This document shows positions 34,371 through 47,159 of a stretch of 64,000 bases of DNA, in pieces. The notes under the pieces were generated by a model. The model was not told the DNA's origin, did no database searches, and saw only the letters and a list, made by a program, of their open reading frames with translations. Every line of letters starts with the position of its first letter. Position 1 is the first letter of the stretch. The position numbers and the translations under genes are program-made. Source of the DNA: Amaranthus tricolor. Taxonomy: Eukaryota > Streptophyta > Magnoliopsida > Caryophyllales > Amaranthaceae. The stretch spans positions 35,727,971 through 35,791,970 of the forward strand of contig NC_080048.1 of NCBI RefSeq assembly GCF_026212465.1. The letters run 5' to 3'.

Positions 34371-36479
34371 CTGCAAAGAAGTACGTAAAGTTCAAAATGG
34401 TTCATTATAAGAATCAACCAACATTCTGCACAACATATCCCATATTCATGATAGTTCCCCATCAAATAGTAACAATTTGTTCATGGCACTCAAGTGATCA
34501 ATAACATTCGATAACCTCTAGGTGTCAGATGTATACAATCAAGCCTTGTGACAGCAATGAGGTCATTTCCGATTGACACAAGTAGTCAACAAATTCCTTT
34601 AAAAGTATTAAAGCACAGATGTGATGGAAAACAGAGTTTACAATTTTCATTTACTATAATCCAATCAAAGGCCAAGTCAAACCTTGTAAATAGCCCCCGA
34701 AAACGATTCATAAGAGAATTAAAGTAGGCAATTATATTCAAGGGAATTCGGGGATATTTGGTTGAATAAAGAGCTTGAGGATTCTTGGATAAAAGGAAAG
34801 TAAGTCATGCAACAAAAGATATGAACTTAAATAGAAATTTAGTACTACTCCTAACGCAAGAGCTAAGCTTGATTATCTAAACACATAGTAAGAATAAATC
34901 ATAATCTAGATAACCACATATGATGGACCAAAGGAAGGTCACGCAGAACCACAGATAGAGAAGAATCTCATTTTTCTTGTTAATCATCAAACAGGTGTCA
35001 TTACAACAACCTAAGGAAGCTTCTCATATAAGGAGGCATCATCACATAAGAAGTAGAACGTAAATCAATGCAACATGAAAGGTAAAATTTATTACTACTA
35101 AAATATTTATTCTAAATCCACCAATGATTTTGAAGGCATCATTCAATATTTTAAATGCGACATAAAGTAGAAAATAATTTCCAAATAAGTCGTTTCACGC
35201 CCAAAGATAAACACCAACAAAAAACAAAGTAGATATCCTACAATAGACTATGTGGTAAAATCCAACCATCATAAGTCGTAACAAATTGGATGAAAGATGC
35301 CACTTCACTAGAAACAATTGAGTCTTACGCTACCAAGTGACACCAAAAATTCAACAGTTACCTCCCAAATCAAACACCAAAACTATAAATGCCAAAAGTG
35401 GAAAAAACATAGAAGCAACAAAAAAAATGACACACGTGATAAAAAATTCATCAACTCCAATCTTACACTTAATTTTCCTATTGAATAGTCCAAAAAAGAC
35501 CAAAAAGGACAACAAATGAGTGCTAACAACACTTAAGATATACATCATTAGCTTCATGAATAACCTTTCTACAGCAAGCATAATCAACATCATAAGAAAA
35601 GCCAAATATAGACATGAATTTGTATCTCTTTGGTCACACTTATCCAAATATAACTATACACCCAATTGTAGGAGTACCTAACTGACAGAACAGAAAACTG
35701 AAATGTAAGAGTACTAACAGATATAGTATAATGCACAGGAATTAAAAAAGAAACTTATGTTTTTCACTACAACATAATACATCTAATTACCAAAATAAAT
35801 AAACTAACAAAGCCAGAAATTAGGCTACTAACGCAAACTATCAAATGCATAAAATTAGGAATTAGGATCATTAACTGTCCAATATGCACTACTCTGAAAA
35901 CTTCCATAACTGTCTTAGACTAAATCAAACACACTGACTAAATCAGAATTAATAACCAACTGTCAACAATCAGGACCGAAAACCAGTACAAACATCAACT
36001 GATTCACAGGAAGTGCAAATGATATCGGAAGGTTGGTAGTGTGCAAGAATCTCAGAGATGTCAAGACTCAAGACATTCTGATCGTTTGGCTGCTGAAGAG
36101 CTCAAAACAGTGAAGTTGTGTTTCAAGAAATCACCCATTAGCTCATGAAATAATTTGAAGTAAAGGGAAGGCGAACTAGTGATCTTGGTAGCTTCTCATT
36201 AAGTGGGTACCTTTTCCAAAATCACTCTATCATGCAACTATATTCACCTTCCATGACCACCCATACCTCCTATTAATTAAAAAAAGTTGCAAAAACTAAT
36301 TGTTTTTTGACATATTGAGAAGTTGATCGAGTTTAATCAAGTGAATTCCAACTTCCAAGTCTACAAGCAAAATCATTAGCATAGATTTAAAAAGAAAAAA
36401 ATAAATCAAAGATCGGTTAGTTTTATATTTTTCAAGTAAAAGAGTTCGATATTTGATTCACCATTATATATTAGGGTCC
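34371..36479 (-). other. Probable 5' UTR intron of the transporter (proximal part)
   Basis: Begins (at its 3' end) with the acceptor TTTGCAG at 34371-34377. No coding region, RNA gene or strong repeat is visible. The donor is inferred at 40132, so the whole intron would be about 5.8 kb. Confidence 0.4.
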
Positions 36480-36881
36480 ACAAAAGCATATGTAAAGTTA
36501 TCCCAGGAGAATAAAAAAAGGATAATGCTAAAGTTTTCGCCGAGAAATTTATTGAAGAAATAGAATAGGAGATGACTTCGGATGCAAAGGATACTTGGAC
36601 AAAGACGAGAACTTCTATCATTCTAATAGCTAAAGAGATTTTAGGAGAATCACATTGTAGATTTAGGGTAAAGAAGGATATAACGTGGTGGAATGAGGAG
36701 GTCAAGAAAGTTATCAAAGAAAAAAAATGTTATCTTACATTAGGAAGACGAAGGAATGACAAAAACTTAGCTAGGTATACAGAAATCAATACCAAGACAA
36801 AAGTAGCTATCCGATAGAAAAAATGCTATCTTGCATTAGGAAAATGAAGGATTTTAAGAGGTATTTAACATATTAGATTCT

Positions 36882-36973
<92 letters not shown>

Positions 36974-38608
36974 ATGACATAGGTATAGTGAAGTGTATTA
37001 AGGATAAGGATAAGAAAACTTTAGTTTAGGACGAGAACATCAATGATCGATGGAGGGAGTATTTTGATGAGTTATATAATGGAGAACCATGAAATGTTGT
37101 AGGAAACACAACAATCACTCTCTTATATGAAAATAAAGAATTTATGCGAAAAATACAAAAAATAAAGGTGGATGGAGACTTGAAGAAAATAAAGTTAAGG
37201 AAAGCAATTGGGCCAAATGGTATACTTATTAAGGTATGGAGATGCCTAAGGACAACTTGAGTGACTTGCCTAACTAATCTATTTAACAAGATTTAGAGGA
37301 CAAACAAAATATTTTACAAGAACAAAGGAGATATCCAAGACTGCTCTAACTACCGAGGAATAAAACTCATGAGTCATACTATGAAGTTATGAGAAAGAGT
37401 GATAGAGATATGTATAAAGAGATGTACCTCCATAAAGAACCAATTTGGATTTATGCCAAAATGAAATCAATTCATCTTATGAGAAAAATAATGGAGTACT
37501 ATGGGACTAGACAAAGATAGTTACGTACGATTTTTATTGGATTGGAAAAAGCATATGACAAGGTACCAAGAGAAGTACTTTTGGTAGGCAATGACGAAGG
37601 GCATTCCCAAGAAATACATCAATATAGTGCAAGATATGTATCGAGAAGTAAACATGTATGTTAGAACATGTGGAGGGGCAACGGAGGATTTTCCAATCAC
37701 AATTAGCCTTCATCAAGGCTCAGTCCTAAGCCCCTTTCTTTGCATACCAGTTCTATATGAGCCGATTAGTACAAGAACATTTGCCTTGGTGCATGTTGTT
37801 TGCGGATGACATTGTTTTGGTTGATGAGAACAGAGAGGAGGTAAATGCAAAGTTAGAACGATGGAGATAAGAGCTGGAGTCATGAGGTTTCAAATTAAGT
37901 CAGAATAAGACAAAGTACATGGAGTGTAACATTAGCACAGATGGGACAACAAGAGGCACTATAAAGCTAGAAGAGAAAGAAATCGCTTCAAGTGGATGCT
38001 TTAAATATCATTGGTTCATATTTTAGATTAGTGGTAAGTGGGGATATCCAACAAGATGTGATCCATAGAATTAAGTGTAGATGAAAAAAATTGAAGCGGG
38101 GATATTATGTGTTCGAGGTGCTCCCTTAAAGTTAAACAGCAAGTTTTATCGAACTACCATTAGATCGGCGCTACTATATGGATCAAAAGGTTGGGCTAGT
38201 AAAGACAGAGGAGTTGTGGAAATGCAAATACTTATATGGATGAGTGGGCATACCTTATAGAATTCGAAACGAAGATATACAAAAGGGTTTATGAGTTGCA
38301 AATTGAGAAAAAGATGAAAGAGAATCAAAAAAAAATGGTTTGGACATGTGCAAAGACGAGGTATTAGCAAACCAAAAAGAAAGATAGAAAGTTTGAAGCT
38401 CTGCTCGAGAGACTCAAAAAGGGGGCAAGGAAGACTAAAGAAAACTTAAAGGACAAGGATATGAAGAATCTAGACTTACAAATTGAGATGGTAGAAAATC
38501 AGAATGAATGGAGAAGAAGAATCCATGTGGACAACCATTGGGACTGATAAACTAGTTCATATAGTCAACCTTTATCTTTTGGGATTAAGGCTCTAGCATT
38601 GTTGTAGT
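36480..38608 (+). mobile_element. 5'-truncated RTE-type LINE, degenerate
   Basis: Broken open frames show the order of a plant RTE-type non-LTR element. First is the linker after the endonuclease (KDITWWNEEVKKVIKEKK, about 36675-36730). Then reverse transcriptase: SNYRGIKLMS (about 37350), GIPKKYINIVQDMYREV (about 37600-37650), TISLHQGSVLSPFL (37710) and the catalytic FADDIVLVDE (about 37798). A C-terminal KWFGHVQRRG (about 38335) and a 3' tail GGGATTAAGGCTCTAG follow. Many stops and frameshifts and an internal (TA)n run show it is dead. It lies antisense inside the inferred 5' UTR intron of the transporter. Confidence 0.85.
36891..36968. repeat. (TA)n microsatellite inside the LINE
   Basis: About 78 bp of pure TA preceded by ACATATATACATATA; it interrupts the LINE between its linker and reverse transcriptase parts. 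Confidence 0.95.
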
Positions 38609-40132
38609 CGTTAAAAAGCAGATGTGAGGCAAGGAAAGAGAATGTGAAGCGGTTAAGTTCTCAAATTCATCACCAACACACTACCAACAACTAATCATAT
38701 GAGTTTCGACAACATTCACTTATTACCTACACTGACCAGATTGAGATGGTTGCAATGCAGACTTCACAACATTAAAAGCATACGTCATCCTAAATGCACA
38801 TTGTTCTTCTCATCATAAATGGGGATGAAGCGAGGAGAAAAGATAATCAGCTTTCCCATCAAAGATCGAACAACAAACAATAAGCTCATTCGCTATGGAT
38901 AATACCACATCCTAATCAACCTCCAAATTATAAATATCATCATCAATACAAAAGTCCGAGGAATGACAACTTTCACAAAAAGCCACGCAAATGGACGATA
39001 AAAAATTCCACTACTGCGACTGTGAATATGTGATTGAGCTAAAAGCTTAATTTCTCAGTAAAATGTGAGTGTTTTGCGATAGTAAGGTACCATCAAATCT
39101 CTCTTCCATATTTCTTTAGTTTGTTCTCTATCATCATTATTTAGTCAAAGCATTACTGAAAGGAAATTTGCTACTCATCTGTCCTCTTTATTGTTAAGAA
39201 TTTTGATTTCAGTAACCATTGATGTACCTTCTTAATAATAACTATAAATGAATAAGCTGCTACAGTTAAATACTATATACTCAGTACAATTTAAGTTGGA
39301 TAAACTTTGCTTAATTTAGTAATACAACTTGTAAACCTAAAACTTTACAATCACTAAGTTTTTCCCTACAAACCTATACATCATTAACTTTCTCTACTTA
39401 CTAGAAACAACATCCAATCAGTGGTGGACCCAAGAATGGAGGGGAAGAGGGCAACTTCTTAGTATAATTTAATCAAGATTCAAATAGATGTCACTTTCGC
39501 CAATAACGATCGAATTCACAAGTCACCAATAGTTTAATTGTCTTGTGTATTCCAAATAGGCAAATACCACTATTCACAAGAACTTCTATACCCAATTCAC
39601 AACCCAAACTCCCAAAGTAACAATAATATGCACTTCCAAGAAACTTACAAGCCACCAATACTATAGATAACCCACATATGTCAAATTCCACCAAATTCAC
39701 AACTTATTAACAATCAATTACCAGCAATTCAGCTAATTCAATACTCATGTTTAGTACCAAATAACAATTGCAAATTAAATACCATAGTTAGCATAAACTT
39801 AAACACAAATTAAATGTCAATAAAACAAAAATAAACACGTTTGCTACTGCTGTATTAGTTTTTTAAGTTTTGAAGGTTTTCTCAAGTTATATGCAGTACT
39901 GCAGTGAAAACAATACTAAAAGGCTAAGAGCGAATACACTAGCTGTTAACCACTCCTAGTCTCAATAGCAAGATACACCAGCAAAACATGGATAATAAAT
40001 TTCAGATAAGATATTGATGGATTAATCCTCATTCAAAAAACATAGAAAATTCAGAAAAAAAATACCTAGAAAAAGAAATCAGGCATAACTATTCAGATCT
40101 AAAGAGATTTGAAATAGGAGTACAAGTTTACC
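38609..40132 (-). other. Distal part of the inferred transporter intron, no gene
   Basis: Unique-looking AT-rich DNA. The segment at about 39420-39460 (GTGGTGGACCCAAGAATGG) resembles a transposon end, but no partner was found. Confidence 0.3.
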
Positions 40133-40420
40133 AAGAAAATGCGAGTTGAATATAGAATATGGCGAGTGTACTGTGTGCCGGAGCTCCGCGCTATTTTCCA
40201 GCTTGCATCAAGCGTCAAATCAGACAATCAGAAATCAGAATCATTGCAATTTGCAAACATGAAAGAGTGATAATATGAATATCATTCACATTAATTACTG
40301 AAATCAAAGTAAAAGTATTACAGATTGATAGAGAGGAAGGTGACCAGACGCAAATGATTGTAGAACAAAGCAGTGGGAGTAGCCAAACAGGAATGCAGAA
40401 TAGGAGAATTTTTTTAGGTA
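40133..40420 (-). promoter_or_regulatory. Candidate first (noncoding) exon and promoter of the transporter
   Basis: On the minus strand, a GC-richer leader (…GCGCGGAGCTCCGGCACAC…) is followed by TTTTCTTG|GTAAAC, a plausible splice donor at 40132. An exon here joined to the acceptor at 34371 would give a 5' UTR directly before the ATG. No TATA box is obvious. This is inference from splice-site logic. Confidence 0.35.
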
Positions 40421-41222
40421 GGAAATAGGAAATCAGGATGTTTACTGCTTAGGACTTGGAATTAATCCTTTTCCAGTTTCTACCGACTAGCCGGCAGTGA
40501 AAATTTGAAAGCTTGTTTCCTCTAAAAATGATTCCAAAATAAGCTTCATAAAAACTTATTTTTCAAAATTAAGTGGCTTCTAATTCCATACTAAGTTTTG
40601 GTTCTATTTGATGTTACTATTGGTGACCAATTATTTTGGATGTTAATGGTCCGCTGTTAGTAACAGACAACAGTATGCGATTATTTTTCCATATACCTTA
40701 ATCTTAACTTTTGTTTGTATATGGCCCCCTTTTGGTAATAGCGAGTGATTGTTTAACTTAAGTAATGGCCCGCTGTTCGTAACAGCGAACACAACCAAAC
40801 CTTAGCGTTGGACTAGGAGACGCTTATTTTGGGAAAAAAGTTTTTCCGAAGCTTTTCTAGAATTTTTTTTCCTAATTAAACTTATTTTCTTTAAATTTTC
40901 GTAGTTTAAGCGGGTTTTTTTTATGTGCGTGGTAGGTTGATAGAAAAAGGATTGAAGGAGCCATAAGTCAAGAATCGAACTTACATGTTATTCGAAAAAG
41001 TGGTATATATTTTAAGTAAAATCTTATTTAATATAAATTAAACTCTAAAGTCCCTCTTATTCTTCTAGAGTGTGTTGTTTGGAATTTGACACTATCTATT
41101 AATTACTAATTTCTTTACTTCTAAACAAATGCCTTATTTCCATCTTAGGCCAATTTACCTTAATTATTTCATTTTAAATTTTTTGTAATGATTTTTTTTT
41201 CTTCAAATATACTTTGTTGAAG

Positions 41223-42010
41223 CAAGAGTCATTTCTCATGATATTGAAGATGACTCTGAGCATCTTATAGCTCATGCAATATCTTACACACTTGAGAGTG
41301 GTGTGGGGTGTGCCACGGGGAATGGTATGCTAGCGTGTGGATTCACCTCCATCTGCACTACCTTATAGGCTTCTTGGTTCCTCCAAAACAAGCAAATCTT
41401 CGAGAATGACACCAATGACCCAGTGAATATTGTTGTGAGCTTCAACCGCCTGGTGACTGATGACTCCATGTACTCTTTGAAAGTTATGATTCATCAACCC
41501 ACACGCTTTCCTCATTTCCACACCTGGTCTCCTCTTCCCTCTGGCTTGGTAAAGGTTAATGTGGATGTTCATGTGGCTGCTGGAGCTTATAGAGGTCTAG
41601 GGGCTATGATTGGGGATGATAAGGGTGTTGTTCTGGTGGTGGGTGTTCGTAGTGTGGTGTCAAGATGGTGTGTGGACATATGCGAGGCTGTTGTGGCCCA
41701 ATTTGGTATCGAGCTGGCTTTGAGATTTGGCTACAACTATGTATAACACCCTTGAATTTCCGACCCTCTATACGGAATCAAAAAAGTAAGGGAAAGAAGG
41801 AAATTTGGGTGTTATATTAAAAATAAAATAAAATATAAAATGAATAAAGAAATAAAATGGTTAAATTTTGATTGTAGCTTTGTTAGAAGGAATGGTAACA
41901 CATTAGCTCACTTAATTGTTAGATGGGATACGAGATTAGCCAATGAAAAAATTTGTACGAATCCTTTCCCTCAGGGTCTTTTAACCTTGAGTGACCTCAT
42001 TTTATGCTAA
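41223..42010 (+). pseudogene. LINE-derived RNase H fragment, split by an insertion
   Basis: The translation includes HTWSPLPSGLVKVNVDVHV (about 41518), GLGAMIGDDKGVV and CEAVVAQFGIELALRFGYNYV, the RNase H-like fold that ends many plant L1-type LINEs. After an interruption at 41743-41870 it resumes as FVRRNGNTLAHLIVRWDTR and ends LTLSDLIL. The upstream frame is broken by a stop near 41366. No reverse transcriptase adjoins it. It could be mistaken for a gene but lacks a proper start. Confidence 0.7.
41743..41870. mobile_element. Small inverted-end insertion in the RNase H fragment
   Basis: Begins TATAACACCCTTGAATTTCC and contains GGAAATTTGGGTGTTATA, giving inverted ends. It separates two parts of the RNase H reading. 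It may be a MITE or a Gypsy LTR scrap; the right end is AT-rich and not sharply defined. Confidence 0.4.
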
Positions 42011-42139
42011 TTTACAGATTCACCTCAAATAAAAAAAATAATTGGCAAAATTTATAATGCTAAGTAGGATTAAATTTCAAAATAAATCAAATAATGCCAA
42101 AAAGTAAATTTAATAAGGAATCACATAAGTTGTTTTTGT

Positions 42140-42219
42140 TGGGTGGTACTCTGAATCACATTCACCATACAAGTGACGCACGAAGCATCCGATTCTCCTC
42201 AACTCAATCTTCTTTCTAG
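42140..42219 (+). other. Candidate 5' UTR exon of the V-ATPase subunit G gene
   Basis: A leader with TTCACCATACAAGTG and CTCAACTCAATC ends at CTAG|GTCAGTTT, a possible donor at 42220. The matching acceptor is TTTTCAG at 43690-43696, 23 bases before the ATG. The region 42220-43696 would be the first intron. Inferred from splice signals only. Confidence 0.4.
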
Positions 42220-43719
42220 GTCAGTTTTCTGGATCATCTTTTTCAAACTCTTGATCACAACCAATCATACGTTTTTATATTTATGTATCGCCAGTAAAAG
42301 ATTCAAACTTTACTATTTTATCATTGTTTAAACTCGGATCGTTTGTGATTTATCTTTATTTTGTAGTTTTTGGTAGTCTTTAAAATTTTCTTTGTGTCAT
42401 CTAAGATTGGATCTAATCTTATGCAAAGTTTCAATTTAGGATTTTGGTTTTCGTTTTTCATAAATCATTGATTGAGTTAGGGTTTTTGGTATTAGTTTAT
42501 AGAAAATTTGATGTGAATTTTTGGGTTTTTAATTTGTAACTTGAATTGGGTATGAAATCGAGTAATAATAAATGTTGTTGATTTCTGAATTTCTGATTTT
42601 GGTATCTTTATCCTTTGACTTTCATGCTTGAAGCAGTACAGGGCTCTCACCCCATTTGTATTGCGTTCCAAATTGACATCTTTACCTTGATCTTGAACTT
42701 ATCGATACACTAGTGTTATCAGTCATAATGTTATCATCCAATCACATTGGTTGATGTACTTGGTTGGCTGTCTTAGATTGTGGTAAGGTCAATTGCAATA
42801 CATTCATCGAATGGTGACTAAAAATTAATTGACTGTTGGCTTCATTTGCAAAACCCTAAAGTACAGTAGATTCATAAATCAATTATAATTTTTGTCTCTT
42901 GGATATAATGCAAAACAAGGCAGCATTGTCTCATATGCCTGAGCTTTGGTTTTAATTCCACCACAGTAATACTGCCCATGTCGTGAAGGTGTCAAAGTAC
43001 ATTTTAAGCTGGTTTAAAGAATATCTCATGGTTTTGGCCGTATATTTGGTGGCACGACCTTCGCATTACTAGTGCATTTTTATGCTATGTGGATAAACAA
43101 GAGGTTCAATATCTTTGAGGCTAAAATATCACTATGTCTCGATAAATTTTCTACAATTGCCTATTATAGATGTCCCAGTGAATTTGCTATGTTTTTAGGT
43201 TAGGGCATGGGGCTTGACAATTTTTATTTTATTACTAGGTAGGCTGAGGTAAGGGAAGGGCTAAGTGAAAATTAGACCCATGACTTTGCCTTGGAAAAGT
43301 GATATTTAGTCCAACTGAGACAAAACTCAATTCTTTGGGTTCGACACGAGGAAAAGTGAAATATTGGTGAGGTCCTTACCCATGTAATGCAAAATTTTAA
43401 AGTGAGGAATAAGTAATATAGCCAAGTCTTCGTGATGGAAGAAGTAGTAACAATTTATTTCTCTTTCCATGGTTTATTTCCTCTCATGTAATTATATATT
43501 AAGTTTTTGTTGTTTTCATTTGAGGATTTTTCATTGTTACACATGCTTATCGCTTTTATAATTTACAAGGTGACTTGTAATCTTGAGTTAAGATGTTAAA
43601 TAATTGCTCTTTTGACATTTGAGGACCTATGTGAAGATGCTAATTTATTTGGTACCCGGTGCTTTTTACTGCAAGAACATTTTTTGTGGTTTTCAGAACG
43701 TGAGCCTTTTCAGTAAAGG

Positions 43720-46700
43720 ATGGAAGCAAGCAGAGGACAGAATGGAATTCAACTCTTGCTAGCTGCGGAGCAAGAAGCACAACACATTGTTAATGCAGCC
43801 AAAAATGGTATGTATGTATTTCACATATATGTATTGTTCCTTTGCATATGTCTTTGTTGTTTAACCCTGGATCTCTAATCTCTTTAACATATACCAACTT
43901 AAAAAACTATTGTTGTCATCACCAATAATTTGTAATTGACTTGGGTTGATTGTGTGAAGCACACTTTTCCATGCACAGAATTAGAGGTTTATGTTTCTGG
44001 GAGTTGGGATTCACATTTCGTATGTGTCTCGAAGTTAAATTTTCTCATATGAGAATGTGCTTTAAAAACATGCCCACTTTTTCTCCTAGCATTGTTCATG
44101 TAAACTCTATGGTCTTATGTACTTCACTGTCGCTGGGAGTTGGGATTCATGGATAAGGGTGTGCTCTTAGTAGTCTGCTTGATGTGATGAAGAGATTAGT
44201 AATGGTAGGGTGATTATTAATCCACAAAAAAAGACATGTGAAATCCCATCATTGTGAGTTTTTTTTTTTTTTTTTTTTTTTTTTGTTTTTTTTTTTGTAG
44301 CTGTGACTCTTGTCATTTTTTCTCAGTTGAAGATGACATTTTTAGTTTATTACCTTGAATTATATTAATTAGTAGCTGTGGGATGGGCATTATGGCCTCT
44401 TAATCAATTCAATACCCTTCCTATTATCGTTTAATAGGTTTGGTTTTGACTCCATTGTTTTGCCTTCTGGTTCCTCTTTTATAGCCAAGATGGCTAGACT
44501 GAGACAAGCAAAAGAAGAGGCTGAGCGGGAGATTTCTGAGTTTCGTACGCAAATGGAAGCTGAATTCCAGAGGAAACTTGCAGAGGTGAGTTAATATGAA
44601 ACACCTTAGATAAAGTTTTGTAAAGAATTAACTTCATCATTGTGTTGGGTCTATGAATGTTCTCAGTTTTTCCTATTTTTTCCTTATCCTATTCTTTTTA
44701 GAGATTCATTTGAGATTAAGAGAGAAACGAGGATGAGCTAGAAGGCACTTTTTACTCTTCTGTTTATTTGTCCTCTGTTTGTTTGTCCACTTTGTACTTG
44801 ATGTCTCATCTGTTTTTTTGCATATGTTAGTTTTAACAGCTTGTTTGGACAGTCTTTAGGAAAGAAGGGGAGGGGATGGAATGAAATTAAAGGACAGGAA
44901 CATTGGGAGGGAATGAGAGTGAAGGGGAGCAATTTTTTTGCGAGCCAAGTATTAGATAGAATACAGAAGAAAAGGGGTTCATCTTTCATTGCTTGAAAAC
45001 AATGATGTTTGTCGGAGAAGGTTAGAGTTGGATAGAAAGGTTTTTAATTTCCTTCATTGCTTGAAAGCCATTATTATCGGAAAGAATTGGAAGTGTCACA
45101 AAGAAAGAACAGATTATATATGATCTTACCACCAAAGACTATAAAGCTCTTTTATATTGAAGTTATTCTAAGATTCCTGCATCAGTGCTCCTGATTGCTT
45201 GCTTTTCCATTCCTTCCAATTTATTTCAAAGCTAGGAATTGTCAATTGTTTTCACTGCTTGTACTTGTTTAAGACAATGGATAGTGGAATATTAGATAAA
45301 ATTGTAGTACAAAAATGGTCAGTGTGAAATAATTTATTGGTCTATAGTCTTTCTGATTTGTTTAATGGCTCATATTTTTCCTGGGGTATTTTCATGGGCC
45401 CATTTTCATAATTGTAGGTTAGTTTCCTGATGCTGCTTCTTCTTTATAAGGTAGGAGTTGAAATTGTTATTTGTTCATATAAGACCATATATGTATTACA
45501 GGATCCACTTGTGGGGATCCAGATCCTAGAAACAAGCGTTCATTAAATTTCCTAATTTTGTTGCTTTCACAGCAGTATGTTTTGTCCCTTTCTTGGGCTT
45601 GACCCTTTTATTACCTTAACATTTGAAGTGGACCCTTCCCCTATTTCCTCTCCAGATCCTTTATGCAAATCCACAACAGGGTTATGGTTATTAAGTTTTT
45701 TTTAAACTTCACCATAGCTTGACGTTCTAATGGCCTGTGTTAATATCTCCAATAGCAAGCCTATGGTCTTCTTAGCTTTTCTACATACTCACTTGTAACT
45801 CTGCATCGAGTAGCAATGAAATAGAATATGCAAAAAGAAAGTTCTGTTGGAGATGGCACTATTCATCCATGTGAAATGTTCACTGTCTTTTCTAGGAATG
45901 GCTTTTGGCATCATGTAAATAGTAATTGTGTTGGATACCATTATTTTCTTATGTTTGGAAAGATTTATCGTGTGCCTTAAAAGAAATCCTCCTTTTATTT
46001 TCATTTTTCCAATGCCCTTAAGTGGCTACCACCTAAGTTGAATTTGGGTGATCAGATATACATTACTTTACCCTTATAATGACAAATTGGTTGTTTCCGA
46101 TTGAACCATCATTGCAAATGTCATGTTCAACTTCAGTAACAACACGATTTAATGTCGTTTTTTTTTAGTTCATCATAGTCCAAAGCCAAAGAATTGTAAA
46201 TTTTAACTTCAATAAAAATTGACATAATAGTCATATTCACATTTCCTGAAATAGTAATGTTTTGTGCGTGCTTTCGAAAATAATTCTATTGAAGATTTAT
46301 ATGATAAATAGTGTGTTGAGTAGTCCATCTATTACAAATGGGTTTTGGACATTGCCTTGATGGTTGAGATCAGTGAATTTAGAGGTAGGAATTAATTATA
46401 GACATGATTGAATCGCTCGTGACAATGCTTGTAACCATTTGTAATATTCAAGGAAATGTTTTAGAAGAGATGTGAATCTTGCAGAGTGTGTTTCTATGAA
46501 ACTATAAGTTACTTGAAAACTATGACAAGTTGGTCAATATGCCTGTCATCGGATGGAGTATTCATATGGTCATACCACATTGGTAGTGACACTAAAACCA
46601 AGGACTACATGTTTGTAAGCTTCACTACCATAGCCGAAATGATTTCTTGTGCACGCGTAATAGTCAGTACCTCATGATTGTTATCTTCCTCAAAGATAAT

Positions 46701-46933
46701 ATACTTTTTATAAAGGTTTTGTTGAAACTTTTATGTCCATTTTTACATGGTCCTTGCTGCAATTGTGATCATTCCTGCACCAATGTTAGAGTAGCGGGGA
46801 CTCTGGTGCTAATGTGAAGCGTCTTGAAGAAGAAACTGAAGCGAAAATCAATGAGCTGAAGACACAATCTTCCAATATCTCTCCCGAAATTGTTCAGATG
46901 CTGTTGAAATATGTCACAACTGTGAAGAACTGA
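43720..46933 (+). CDS. VHA-G: V-type proton ATPase subunit G, 110 aa, three coding exons
   Basis: Peripheral-stalk subunit of the V1 sector of the vacuolar/endomembrane proton pump; pairs with subunit E. Exons: 43720-43807 ([20 protein letters not shown]…), 44485-44585 ([20 protein letters not shown]…) and 46790-46933 ([20 protein letters not shown]… ending YVTTVKN, stop). Junctions follow GT-AG, and the phases join to give exactly 110 residues, the size of Arabidopsis VHA-G1. The N-terminal AEQEAQ.IV.AA and the central long charged helix are the family signature. Introns of 677 and 2204 bp contain no coding sequence; a poly-T run of about 40 bp lies at 44259-44300. A polyadenylation-like AATAAATG lies near 47119. 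Complete and apparently functional. Confidence 0.96.
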
Positions 46934-47159
46934 AATTTTTTATTCGAGAGCGTGAGATGCGTTTAATGCCTCTCTTCAATAACCATGTTCGGCGAAACGT
47001 TTCCTCATATGAGACATTGAGATGGTTGATTTCATTTGTAATTGATTGTATTTGTTTCTTTAGTTCTGCTTTGCAATGGTTGGTCATATATTGAACAGAT
47101 GAAGATCTGCTATTTAAAATAAATGTCTGAATTTTGGACAAATGTATTATTTGATACAT

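Noticed and set aside
34371..34376. Two extra codons at the transporter N-terminus
   Set aside because: They come from TTG-CAG, which is the splice acceptor region; the ATG at 34370 is the natural start.
41423..41746. Possible 107-residue gene
   Set aside because: Matches the RNase H part of plant LINEs and continues, broken, beyond an insertion; a transposon relic.
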